A stretch of DNA of 64,000 nt from Oxytricha trifallax (taxonomy: Eukaryota > Ciliophora > Spirotrichea > Sporadotrichida > Oxytrichidae): the NCBI GenBank assembly GCA_000711775.1, contig ARYC01000051.1, positions 1 to 64,000 on the forward strand, written 5' to 3'. The notes below the pieces were generated by a model. That model was not told the origin of the DNA and did not search any database. It worked only from the letters and a program-made list of their open reading frames with translations. This document shows positions 1 through 9,234 of this stretch, piece after piece. A program made the translations under genes and the position numbers. Every line of letters starts with the position of its first letter. Within the stretch, counting starts at the first letter, position 1.

Positions 1-882
1 GTCAAGAACTTTCCAGTCTCTGAGATCAATAAAATAATGGTTAAAATTGAAGCAATGAAGATTCCTATATTAAAAATTATTGACTTAGATTCTTGCCTAG
101 AAAGCTACCTTACCCTTGAAGATAAAATTGAGAAGAGAGTAATTACTGATGACTAATATGCTTACAAGATATATCCTTTCAATTACTTCCTTGCTGATGA
201 CAAGTCCCAAATGGAATTTGCTAATGAGTATTATGCTCTCTAAAAGGCAAAGTAAAATGAGTACAAGCATATCATCTAGCTTGATGCTATTTTACTTGGT
301 AAAGATCATGTAGCCTTCAGGCTTCCTTTACTAGAAATGTCTTACAGAGAATTCTCATCTGACAATAGATGCCAGAGATAAATTGGCTAGATAGTATAGT
401 AGATAGTTGAGGGGATTGAAGAGCTTCACAAGCTTGGTTATGTTCATAGAGACTTAAAGCCAGAAAACATCATGATAAACTTTCAGCCTCTTAGAGTTTA
501 TATTATAGACTTCAACACAGCTAAAAGAGTGCAAGCCTCTGCATAAGGAAATGTATACGGCACTCCTGGATATTTCCCAGAGAGAGAAGATTGGAGAGAT
601 GGAGACACTTAATGGGATATCTGGGCTCTAGCAGTAATAATAAAAGAGAGCGACATGCCAAGAAACGATTACTTTAACTGCAGGGGTGAGAGAGATTCTA
701 AGCAAAGAATCAAACAATATCTCGATAAAAATAAAATAAATGGAGGTCTCAGAGAACTTGCATACTCAACTATTATCAAGCCAAGCTAAGAGAATTAACA
801 AACAATAGAAACAATCAAACATCAACTTAGAAAGATAAAATTCAGAGAACTGCCACATGACTCTAAGCTTATGTTTGTGTGA
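1..882 (+). CDS. TBE kinase-domain protein (57-kDa type), C-terminal 293 residues
   Basis: Serine/threonine-type protein kinase domain, 5' end cut by the window. The frame is open for 293 codons to UGA at 880-882 only if UAA and UAG are glutamine; I count 12 such in-frame codons. Visible motifs, numbered from the first codon: beta-3 lysine in YAYKIYPF (K56), a helix-C glutamate about residues 72-76, the catalytic loop HRDLKPEN at 149-156, a metal-binding motif IIDFN at 168-172 (DFG is DFN here), and a P+1/APE-like stretch GTPGYFPERED near residue 185. Kinase domains are known, from memory, in the 57-kDa ORF of Oxytricha TBE elements; target and role in transposition are unknown. The frame is intact, so this copy may be functional or recently so. 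In the other copies in this window this gene is visibly decayed. Confidence 0.85.
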
Positions 883-939
883 AATATTTTTAAAAAATCG
901 CTTATTATACTCACTTTAATTACTAAAATTTAAACATTA

Positions 940-1044
940 AACCCATACATAAACCCTATTAAAACCCTGATAAAGTATGCGTTAATAGTCTACTTTTCTC
1001 AATCAAAAACTCAATCAAACTACTGAAAGGGTTTTGGGGTTTTG
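940..1044. repeat. Terminal inverted repeat of TBE copy a
   Basis: About 100 bp running from the end of the kinase gene to the transposon end at 1044. It carries degenerate C-rich blocks (AAACCC, AAACCCTA, AAAACCCTGA) and closes with GGGTTTTGGGGTTTTG, two telomere-like units. It resembles the ends at 12150-12262 and, reversed, 3398-3480 and 55656-55745. Confidence 0.8.
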
Positions 1045-1047
1045 AAT

Positions 1048-1444
1048 CAAAGGTGATTACTTGAAAGAAATTATTCAAGAATATCATAAAAAGAGGTACA
1101 GTATCTCACCAGAAGATAAGGACAAACAAGGAATCAAGATATGTGAGAGCACAGAGCTGTCAAAGCATCCTTATATTTCAAGCAAAATTTTCTAGTTTAA
1201 CTCTTTAGAAAATATGGCACTGGTGTCTTCTTTAGGAAGGAATAGAGCAAGCTTCACAGATAGCGAACGAAACTCGTAGACAAAGTATGTATTTAGCAAG
1301 AGATTTTGTTCAAATATTCAGCCTCAAGATCACATTAACATAGATACAGTAGCTGGCAGCAAGAGAAGAAACCTAGGAGGAGGAAGACAACAAGAAGACG
1401 AAAAGAAAGAGGATCCAGCTCCTACTAGAGAATTATAAATGTGA
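1048..1444 (+). pseudogene. TBE 22-kDa-type gene, 3' part
   Basis: Frame open from the copy a insertion point to UGA at 1442-1444, about 130 residues, with UAR read as Gln. It is the C-terminal part of the middle TBE gene: the block RYSISPED, then ELSKHPYISS, then LGRNRASFTDSER, and a charged tail rich in Gly, Arg, Glu and Lys. RYSVSPED and KHPYLSS recur at 5.9-6.0 kb and related forms at 58.1-58.2 kb, which identifies the family. No known fold or function was recognised. The N-terminal half is cut off by the inserted TBE end, so it is called a pseudogene, although the surviving part has no frameshift. Confidence 0.7.
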
Positions 1445-1453
1445 TTAATATAT

Positions 1454-1860
1454 TCATAAACTTAACTACAAAAATTATTTATATACATTCACTCTCTCTT
1501 CTTTCGCACACTTTTAAGACAATTAATTATCTACTCTCTTCGCTGAGCTTTTAAAAAAGTCTACTGTATCGATAGGTAGGTCATGCATCAAGTGGTATAG
1601 CAGCAATTTCTTGTTATGAACTTTAATAAACCCAAGTAAAATTCAATTTCATTAAATTATGGGCTGTAAGGCACGTTGAACACTGGCGTTATTCTAAGTA
1701 GTTTATAACTTTTCCTTGTTTCTTTTGTGTTATGAGCAGAAAGATTATCAACTGATAGTATAATTTATTATCAAGGGTACTTTATCCTCAGCTGCTCTAA
1801 GAACTTAATATACACTGTACTGTCTAAATAGAGCGAGGATGCTATTTTTGACTCGTATTT
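1454..1860 (-). pseudogene. TBE DDE transposase (42-kDa type), C-terminal remnant
   Basis: Remnant of the transposase C-terminal region. Reading the minus strand, SILALFRQY leads to a decayed version of the second catalytic Asp region, then VPYSPQFNEIEFY, which contains the third catalytic residue (Glu in NEIEF), then KVHNKKLLLYHLMHDL and a tail ending at UGA (1454-1456). At least one frameshift lies between the Glu motif and KVHNKK, and a UGA falls in the Asp region. The first Asp domain is absent because the DNA jumps straight to the element end. It is non-functional. Confidence 0.7.
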
Positions 1861-1861
1861 A

Positions 1862-1939
1862 ATTAATAACCCCAACTCCTAACAAATTCCTCACAAATCA
1901 AAGCACTTATAAACCTCATCAAGGGGTTTTGGGGTTTTT
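1862..1939. repeat. Terminal inverted repeat of TBE copy b
   Basis: About 78 bp with degenerate AACCCCAACTCC blocks at the inner side and GGGGTTTTGGGGTTTTT at the outer end. This is the cleanest telomere-like end in the window. ATT follows at 1940-1942. Confidence 0.75.
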
Positions 1940-1942
1940 ATT

Positions 1943-3244
1943 GTATTGTTAAGCTTACACAAATATAAAATACTGTCTTAAATTTAAATTTATAAGTTTA
2001 TTTGTTCTTGCTTTACAGATATAAATCGATTTATTATTTAAAAATATTGAGAATTTTTATTTTTAGTAAAATTAAAATCTTAAAATTATATTTTATAATC
2101 CATAATATTATATTAGTGATTTATATGCTGGAGATACCATTAAAATTTTATTAGTGCTTTATTCTTTCGTATAAACTATATTATTCATTTTATAAATCTA
2201 TAAAAATATATGCAGTTATTATTAAATTTTATCCACTTTAATATTATATTTCATTTTTTATAACTTAAGAAATTACTTTAAGTGGATCATTAAAGGCAAA
2301 CATTATTTCTTGTTGATTTTTAAAAACCATAAAAATTATTCAAATAGAATTATTTTAATAGCATTACAAAAAATATTGCGAATTTGAGTTAAAACATATT
2401 AACATTGACTTATTTTAAAAATATTTTTACGAATTCTTGTTTTTATAATATTTAATGGATAGTGCTTCTTTTAGAGAGCTAATTATGCTATTTAAAGCTT
2501 CTTAAAAAATAAAATATTAATCATCTTCTAAGGGTTCAAGATAAAATGCCGTTTTATATAAAATTAAAGATTCAATTTGAAATTCGGAATACACTTTTAA
2601 AAAATGGTGAATTTTACAATTTTAGGTACATTAAAGATCACAACTACAACTTCTAGATATATGGCATTAAATTAATATTGTCAATAAAAATATATATTTC
2701 TATTATAACCATTAACTTTATGACACTCAAGAGTCATTAAAATGTTTATAGAATAATTTTATTTAAAAAAATTATTATTAATAAATTATTTATTAAATAA
2801 AATAAATTTTTAGTATAGCTAAGCTTTTAAATGAATAATATCATTTTTTAGATAAACATTTTTAAAAAAAATATTTTATTTAATTATTTTTTTATTTCTT
2901 AGCGTAAATCTATAAATAAGAATAACATTTTTAAAAAAATTTCTTCATATAATTATAAAATGAACGAGATCTATGATATACATAATCAATTAAAATTAGT
3001 ATTATTTAACTTTTAAATAATTTAAAGAATATAATTATTCAAATGTGTGTTTAAAAGAAAAATTGGAAAATTTAATTAAATATATAGAGTTATTTAATAT
3101 AAGAGTCAATCCCAAATGAGATATATTTTCAGTTTTTGTACTACTTGAATTCATTTATTCTGAATAATCAGATTTACTTACCTTATTTTTATTGGTCAAT
3201 AAAAAAGCATATTTTCTATTAAAAGTTAAATTATAAATAACTAC
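1943..3244. other. AT-rich DNA, nothing recognised
   Basis: Extremely AT-rich, with no open frame whose composition or motifs look like protein. It separates the nested TBE pair from the first zinc-finger locus and may be intergenic or internal eliminated sequence. Confidence 0.5.
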
Positions 3245-3259
3245 CCGATTTATTTTCTA

Positions 3260-3394
3260 ATGTCTTCTTTCGTGGTCTCTGCAATTTCCGATTGATGAGA
3301 AAAATTTATCGCAATATTGACACTTGAATGGCTTAACCCCGGTATGCGTCCTTAAGTGGACATAGAGGTTTCCTCTCTCCGCAAATATCTTCTC
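3260..3394 (-). CDS. C2H2 zinc-finger fragment, locus ZF-1, fingers 2-3
   Basis: Minus-strand coding piece that reads [17 protein letters not shown], linker TGVKPF, then [22 protein letters not shown]. This is the latter part of one C2H2 finger (F-x5-L-x2-H-x3-H), a classic TGxKPF linker and a complete second finger (C-x2-C...H-x3-H). It stops abruptly on its 5' side at AAT 3395-3397, the target duplication of a TBE. The first half of the array continues on the same strand at 8610-8702 beyond that TBE. Beyond HERRH the frame runs a few linker-like codons into AT-rich DNA at about 3245. Probably nucleic-acid binding. Start and end of the full gene are not in view. Confidence 0.75.
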
Positions 3395-3397
3395 AAT

Positions 3398-3480
3398 CAA
3401 AACCCAAAAATTTTAAAAATAGATTTTTAGTGATTTAATTTTTGGGTATAGTTGGGGTCTTATTGGGGTAGTAGAGAAAA
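3398..3480. repeat. Left terminal inverted repeat of TBE copy c
   Basis: CAAAACCCAAAAA at the tip, then degenerate sequence ending with TTGGGGTCTTATTGGGGTAGTAGAGAA. The mirror of this inner block recurs at the right end and in copy d (for example GGTCTTATTAGGGTTAGTAAAGAA), which marks it as the element terminus. Confidence 0.8.
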
Positions 3481-3529
3481 AACGCTGGATTTATTCAAGA
3501 TTTAGATTTATAAAGTAAATTATTTAATT

Positions 3530-4960
3530 TTATCAAACGAAATTTATCTTTTAGTCTTTGTGGTATCTCATTTACTTAGCTCTCAGTAGTCGTTCAAATA
3601 AATCTTCTCGTGATTATTTCTGATATGCTTGAGCTCTTACGATTATTAACTCAATTATCTTCTTAATTTTATCGCAGACATCTTCTTATTTAATATGTTT
3701 TACAGATATACCTTTAAAATATTTCTCTTTTTTTCAAAGTAAAAAATATTTTCCATATCACACTCTAATAAAATTGCAGTTACCGAAAAATCACACTAAA
3801 CAGAGCCATTAGTCCACTTCTCTATGATTGCGAAGTATCCTAGTGTGCCTGGTATATTAGCTATAGCCACTATCTCTTATCTAATTGCTTTATCAAATCA
3901 ATGACTACTTTTTCTATAGGAGATAGATTAAGCATTATATTATTTGCCTTCGAATATCTTATGCTCTTTCACACTTTTAGTAATTTTTGTGAGAATCTCA
4001 TTAAAATCATCTGGATATGTATTATGCTAGAAATACTCTCTTAGATTTATTTCAAACCTCTGAAGTCTTAGTTCAATTCAACCTTGTACAAGAATAAGTC
4101 CATCGAGATTATACATGATATAGCATTAACTGATCTTAACTTCTCTCAGTATTATGCATTCATTATAAATCTTTTTTTTATAGTTTCGTTCCTAATATGA
4201 TATCTGAAAGGATATATCTTATAAACATAATCATCAACTGCTTTGAATTTTGCCAAAATAGCAAGTTAATATGTAAATAGTTGTCAATTTTAACTGCAGA
4301 GGTTTACTACATTTAATCGAGGTAAATTACATAGCTCTCTCTTTTATAAACATACTTTATACACCAATGAATTGTCAGTCCATTAACTTCTATCTTTGCT
4401 GTTTCTTAAGTCTCTCATGCTGCTCTCTTTAAGACTCAAGAGTAGTTTTTTCTTGGCAAAAAATAAATTTTTAAGTTTCTTAATTTACCATTAAAAACTC
4501 TCTTAAGTGAATCTATTGTTGTGTCTTTTAACTTTTGCTGAGAGAGTGGAAGACTAAGACTTCATACACATTCGTGTAATGCCTACTATCAAATTTTTCA
4601 TGTTTGATAAACACTTTGATTTGACTGAGTGTAACTTTTTAAAATGCCTCTCTCATCTAGGAAGTATTTATTTTTTGAATTAGTTGCCGCTCTTTTTTCC
4701 CTCAACCGGTTCAATTTATGTTTAAACTCCTGTCTTTGCACTCTATTTATTATATTTAATTTCATTTTTAAAGACCTCTTTTTAATACTAAAAGGCTGAT
4801 AGTTGTAGTTTTTTCAATTTAAATAACTAATGGATTTTAATAGTGCCATAGTTAAGCTATTATTATCCTACTCCAAGAGAGACAGCTTAGCAATTTAAGT
4901 TAGCCACCATGTTTAAATTATAATTAAAGTTTCAATTATTTATCTTTAACAAGTCCTCTT
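3530..4960 (-). pseudogene. TBE kinase-type (57-kDa type) gene, decayed
   Basis: About 1.4 kb on the minus strand, homologous to the kinase gene at 1-882. Recognisable blocks are IPGTLGYF near 3850 (equivalent of GTPGYF), followed by a run matching the region after the APE motif, and VIDLIKQ in the position of the DFN motif. The HRD loop is no longer readable. An N-terminal block with FIKHEKFDSRHY near 4600 matches FKHEKVDGKY of copy d. Several UGA codons and frame changes interrupt it, so it cannot make a kinase. Confidence 0.6.
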
Positions 4961-4999
4961 ATTATTCTAACTCTGTAAAGGAGAAGACACTGCAACAAT

Positions 5000-5297
5000 A
5001 ATAGTTGATTTCAGGTGTTAGTGATCATATTTATGCCTAGTTTATAAATACTTTTTTTTCTAAAATCATACATGATAATTTTGATTTTGATACAAACTAA
5101 AAATAAAATCAAGTTGGTACTGTTACAAATTAAGTTTGACCTTTTTTGAACTTTTCTATTAAAATTCTTTTGATTAAAACTAAGCTCTAATTAAGTTTTG
5201 GTACTATTAAATTGGTACCAATCAAATTTTAACGGATTTAGCAATAATACTAATTAAATTTACATAAAATTAGTACTAATTTAAAGGAACTAAATTG
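5000..5297. promoter_or_regulatory. Conserved divergent spacer of TBE copy c
   Basis: This region lies between the divergently read kinase-type and 22-kDa-type genes. It is much better conserved against copy d (57330-57603) than the decayed genes beside it and contains two short palindromes at matching positions: ATTGGTACCAAT (5211-5222) and AAATTAGTACTAATTT (5267-5282). Being shared and placed between divergent genes, it may be a two-way promoter or a protein-binding region. That role is inferred. Confidence 0.45.
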
Positions 5298-6238
5298 ATA
5301 AAAATGGATCTCCATATCTGAAGTTTGCTACAGCTTACCAATTTTCTCCACATATCTTTACCTGGGTCGCCTCCTATAAGTTCCCCATATTTAATAGTAA
5401 GTTTCTTAAACAATAGAATCCAGAAGTCTATAAATTAAAAAATGAAATTCATTTGTATGATGATGATAAAATCCATGAGTATTGGAATAAAATGGGTTTA
5501 GACTCAAGAATGTTATAAAGACTCCAGGAGCAAGGCAGATCTCTATTGATTTCACAATCAGGTTATTAAGAATATAAATATACAAAAACAATACTCTAGT
5601 TAGTTTATTTTTCAATCTATAGAGGGTACCAAAATATCAAACTTAAAAGCTATACTTTTGTTACGAGAAGAAAAGTTTCAAAAACAATTAAATTAAGTTC
5701 ATGGAGATCCCAAACTACCCTGAGATTTTTGTCGCTATTCTCTACCAGGATACTATGAAAGATGAAGGGTTGGTAATTTACATTCCTACTAAAAAAGCCA
5801 CTTTAACAAAATTCCAGAAAGAAGTTTCTTCTTTGGTGTTCATAGTACTTTTAGAGAAGATATCTTAAAAATAAATAGAAGAAGCTCAGAAAACACGCTA
5901 TTCTGTTTCTCCTGAAGATTTAAAAGCATGAAATACTATACTATAAGCGGTACTCGGCTCGCGGAGCTAGAAGCATCCTTACCTTTCTAGTAAGTTATAA
6001 TTCATAACTTTGTAGCGAACCTGGAGCTGGTATATTCTTAATGAAAAAGCATGCTAAAGTTCCCAGAAAAAGAAAATCATAGACGATACATGAAGGGAGC
6101 ATGAGGCTTTATAAAGATGTTCTAAAGCCTTATGAAATGAACAACGGGAGCTAGCTCAAAAAGAAGAAACACAGGTCCTAGCTAGGCACAAAAGGAAGAA
6201 GAGAAAGACAAACAGAATTCATTTAAGAGTTATAAAAA
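5298..6238 (+). pseudogene. TBE 22-kDa-type gene region, decayed
   Basis: The plus-strand middle gene of the TBE. The first part reads KFATAYQFSPHIFTWVASYK and runs on through EIHLYDDDKIHEYWNKMG. After a frame change near 5695 a second stretch starts MEIPNYPEIFVAILYQDTMK (ATG at 5701) and includes RYSVSPED before UGA at 5929-5931. Another change leads to KHPYLSSKLQ and a basic tail ending near 6238. The matching gene at 57604-58480 has QFVTASASF, IPNQPEISVSNLY and the RYSISPED block. No known domain was recognised. At least three frame breaks make it non-functional. Whether the two halves were one gene or two in the ancestor is unclear. Confidence 0.6.
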
Positions 6239-6254
6239 TATATTATATTATACA

Positions 6255-7215
6255 TTCATTTAAACTTAACACACTTTTATAAACATTCATTCTTCCTTCT
6301 TTTACAGAAAATGGTTTTAACACTAACTCTCTTTCAGATTCTTTGAATCAAGTCTACTGCATCGATAGACAACCCATGCATAGGTAGTGACAGCAGCAGT
6401 TTCTTGTAGTGAGTCTTGATTTAACTCCAATAGAATTCGATTCCATTAAACTGTGGGCTATAGGGAACGTTATATTCTGATGTTATGTTTAACTCTTCAT
6501 AAGCTTTCTTTGACTCCTTAGTCTTATGAACTGAAAGGTTGTCAACAAACTGGATGATCTTTTAGTCGATGTATTTATCTCTTAGCTTATGCAAGAACTT
6601 AATGTACAGCTCTCTTAATAGAGCGAGGATGAATGACATAAGTTGCTAACCCTAAATCTTCGATTATACCAGCAAAGGTTTGCATGGGTGACAACCTTCA
6701 CCTTTGAGTCATAAACCTCTATGTTATCATACTTCTTGTACCATGTCTTATTAATAAAGGTGTTGAAAGTAAATACAGCTTCATCAGCGTGTATAAACTT
6801 AATATTATTATTAATAACTCTCTGCATTTAATAATATATATAGTAAAAATTATTACTATTAAATGGGACTGTAAAATTAATTACTCTCTTCATTTTTTGT
6901 CAGTCTTGAAAGTAATACAATTTCTTCTAGAGATATTGACTATCATCTAAGGAGAGATATGCATGTCAGGAAACTTGCGATTAAACATCAAAGATTGCTA
7001 GTCAAGAGGAAAGTGTGCCCAATACTTCAAAGTCAACGAGTCGCAGAGGTAGACAATATGAACCTGAAAGAACTTTATTTTCTTTCAGGATGTTTTGAAG
7101 AACCAAAATTTAAATGTTAAACATCTAGCAAGCAATAATAATTAATAGTTGTTGCACTTGAGTAAAATCTTTGCAGATGCTGAATTATTTAGCACTGATT
7201 TTACTTATTTTATAT
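6255..7215 (-). pseudogene. TBE DDE transposase (42-kDa type), nearly complete, frameshifted
   Basis: Best copy of the transposase here. It would cut and paste the element by a DDE mechanism (IS630/Tc1-mariner-like superfamily, from the motif spacing). Catalytic residues visible on the minus strand: first Asp in FIHADEAVFTF (codon 6783-6785); second Asp in QFVDNLSVHKTKESKK (6541-6543); Glu in VPYSPQFNGIEFYWSQIK (6436-6438). Asp and Glu are separated by 34 residues, giving DD34E. Upstream, HFPLDQQSLMFNRKFPDMHI near 7000 recurs in copy d near 60350. Frame breaks occur near 6630 and 6890, and UGA codons lie near 7090 and at 6334-6336, so it is dead although all three catalytic residues survive. 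Confidence 0.75.
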
Positions 7216-7289
7216 TTATACTAATTCCATAAATAAGCTTAAGCAGTAAATCTAAATATTTCTCATCATAAATAAATCCTAAATTTTGC

Positions 7290-7378
7290 AGATTACTTAC
7301 CTGATTTCTCTAAAAACCTCAATAATACCCCATAAATTTAAATAACTAAAACATCTATTGAAAAGAATTTTGGTTTTT
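7290..7378. repeat. Right terminal inverted repeat of TBE copy c
   Basis: Contains CTAAAAACCTCAATAATACCCC on the inner side and ends GAATTTTGGTTTTT, a decayed GGGGTTTTGGGGTTTT tip. AAT follows at 7379-7381. Confidence 0.7.
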
Positions 7379-7384
7379 AATAAA

Positions 7385-8612
7385 AAGATCAATAAATGAT
7401 TTATTTTAAATTAGAGAGGATGCGTTGTGAGTTTATTTATTTAAAGTTCATAAATAGGGGGGGAATATTTTAAATTAATTTTCATAAGAGTCAAAAGAAT
7501 CCTAATAATAATATTGATTAGATAATTTTTCTATCATTAATTCAATCACTATTTCTTATACAAAAGATTTTAATGTAGAAAGAGTGCTAATTTAGATATC
7601 CAATCATCTTATAGAAGCAAACATAATAACTTAAAATCATATTTATAATTATTTTGACTTCCTATGAAAAATATTACTGAAATAGAAATCTAAAAGAATA
7701 AAAATTTATAATTGGTAAAGCTCAAATACATTGGGTTTATTTTTAAATTATAAATTTAACAAGACTAAGTTAATCATAGTACTATTATTTATCAAAACTG
7801 GGGAAAGATTGAATTATATAATATAATTTTAGAATATTAACACCTTTTTCAATGGAATTAAGCATTTAAAGCAAGAGTTTCTTAAATAATATTTTCAAAT
7901 TTATTGATTGTTCAACACCCTACCCCCTACCACTCCCCCTACTCAAAATTGAGCCCCGCCTTTATACAAAATTTTTTTTCAATAAATATTCTTGCCCTGT
8001 AGGCCGCTATTACATAAAATTATTTTATTTTATCAGACTTACTTCTTCCTTCGACCATTTTGATTACATGCTCCCATATTAAAATATTAAATATTCTTTA
8101 AAAAATATATTTATATATTAAAATTATCAAGTTTACATAAAGATAATTACAATGAACGTTCACATTGATTTTACTTCTATTAAGTTAAATAGAATGTTCC
8201 TTGTTTAACTATTTCTTATTTATTCATTAGAACATTCTATTTAACTTAATAGAAGTAAAATCAATGTGAACGTTCATTGTAATTATCTTTATGTAAATTT
8301 GATAATTTTAATATATAAATATATTTTTTAAAGAATATTTAATATTTTAATATGGGAGCATGTAATAAAAACGGTCGACGGAAGAAGTAAGTCTGATAAA
8401 ATAAAACAATTTTATGTAATAGCGGCCTACAGGGCAAAAATATTTATTGAGAAAAAAAAATTTGTATAAAGGCGGGGTCTTGATCATTGAATTTGCCTAA
8501 ATTTAGATAGCACTAATTAATTTGCAATTTATTTAATTAATTTATTTTTAAGAAATATTAAAATTGTCTCATAATAAGTATATTATTAAAATTAATTATC
8601 ATTAATAATAAA
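7385..8612. other. Putative internal eliminated sequence splitting ZF-1
   Basis: AT-rich non-coding DNA between the TBE copy c target site and the next zinc-finger piece. AATAAA occurs at both boundaries (7379-7384 and 8607-8612). Joining across it, after removing the TBE, gives [14 protein letters not shown] in frame, two residues shorter than a typical finger. It contains a C-rich run at 7917-7942 and the palindrome 7953-8477. The eliminated status is inferred. Confidence 0.5.
7953..8477. mobile_element. Palindromic element, arms of about 247 bp
   Basis: Near-perfect inverted repeat: left arm 7953-8199, right arm about 8230-8477, loop 30 bp. It starts CCCCGCCTTTATAC and ends with the reverse complement. 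Arms differ at a few positions. TTGA occurs just outside both ends (7948-7951 and 8480-8483). There is no coding capacity. It is a fold-back or MITE-type element lying inside the insert that splits ZF-1. Confidence 0.8.
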
Positions 8613-8702
8613 TGGGCACTCATGGAAATCTATGTTTAAATGTTGAGTCCTCGTATGATGATCTAATCTGTTTTTCCTGGCGAAGGATTTTACACAACTA
8701 TC
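8610..8702 (-). CDS. C2H2 zinc-finger fragment, locus ZF-1, finger 1
   Basis: Minus-strand coding piece reading DSCVKSFARKNRLDHHTRTQH, then LNIDFHECPF. It has the second Cys, the F-x5-L core and both His of a finger, then the first Cys of the next finger at its 3' edge. The first Cys of finger 1 is missing, so the 5' part must lie in another segment further right, not found. Homologues at 42588-42634 plus 41973-42035 and at 52208-52698 share the order (KSFAR, RL, H-x3-H, then C-P-F). The 3' edge coincides with the repeat AATAAA (8607-8612). Confidence 0.7.
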
Positions 8703-9203
8703 TAATTTATTTAACTTCCATATATTTTTTATTTTAATACGTATTTTGCAAAAAATGCAAAACTTACTAAAATGAAATTTCTAAATTTAAAATTTCTTCA
8801 TATTATTCACATTATTTACTTATCTACTTCGCAATAAAATCTTGTTTTTGATTTTAAGACCTTCTATAACATTTTTGGTCGATAATTAATTTGCATAATA
8901 CTCGCAGGTGGCATCATTCTTAGCACCTTAAGATCTTTTCAAAACATTCATTAAGAAATAATAATTTTATATTGTTTTTTATAAAATGAGCAAAAAGTAT
9001 TATTGAATTGACTCTTAATTTATATGTATAATTAATTAAATTTATTGAATAAATTATCTTAAATAATATAAATTTTTGTTTTTTTAATTATCCTCTGAAG
9101 GGGACATAGAGCTCTCCAATAAACTATATTCAAATTGAACAAATATATCAAATGCATACTTTTAATCGTTTTTGGGATTTTGATGAAACATTTATTTTTA
9201 AAC

Positions 9204-9234
<31 letters not shown>

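Larger units (their letters stand above)
1..1044 (+). mobile_element. TBE transposon copy a, terminal 1.04 kb
   Basis: One end of a TBE-type DNA transposon, running in from beyond the window start. It carries the C-terminal part of the kinase-type (57-kDa type) gene and ends at 1044 with G3T4G4T4G, the reverse complement of the CAAAACCCC... end expected of TBE elements. The next three bases, AAT (1045-1047), fit the A-N-T target duplication. Its other end and the matching AAT lie outside the window. The DNA just outside (1048 onward) is coding sequence of another TBE, so this copy sits inside a second element. It is the best-preserved TBE piece here: its kinase frame has no frameshift. Confidence 0.85.
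1048..1939. mobile_element. TBE transposon copy b, truncated and hit by copy a
   Basis: Terminal fragment of a second TBE. From left to right it holds the C-terminal part of the 22-kDa-type gene, the C-terminal part of the transposase gene on the other strand, and an inverted-repeat end with GGGGTTTTGGGGTTTTT closing near 1939, followed by ATT. The transposase N-terminal half is missing, so the copy has an internal deletion as well as the insertion of copy a. The copy a end interrupts the 22-kDa-type reading frame. Confidence 0.75.
3398..7378. mobile_element. TBE transposon copy c, full length, decayed
   Basis: A complete 3981-bp TBE. Its left end is CAAAACCCAAAAA and its right end TTTTGGTTTTT, flanked by direct AAT repeats (3395-3397 and 7379-7381), the A-N-T duplication typical of the family. 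Gene order left to right: kinase-type gene (minus), 22-kDa-type gene (plus), transposase (minus). All three are frameshifted. Its AAT target lies at the boundary of an insert that splits zinc-finger locus ZF-1. Length and layout agree with the roughly 4-kb TBE elements known in Oxytricha. Confidence 0.9.

Noticed and set aside
1026..1044. True chromosome telomere (G4T4 repeats)
   Set aside because: Only about two degenerate units are present and they sit at a transposon inverted-repeat end with a 3-bp target duplication, not at a chromosome end. The same applies at 1922-1939 and 12245-12262.
9204..9230. AT dinucleotide runs (also 10955-10991, 36790-36812, 43305-43322, 44260-44281) as regulatory or origin signals
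   Set aside because: Simple microsatellites are expected in DNA this AT-rich, and nothing nearby supports a function.
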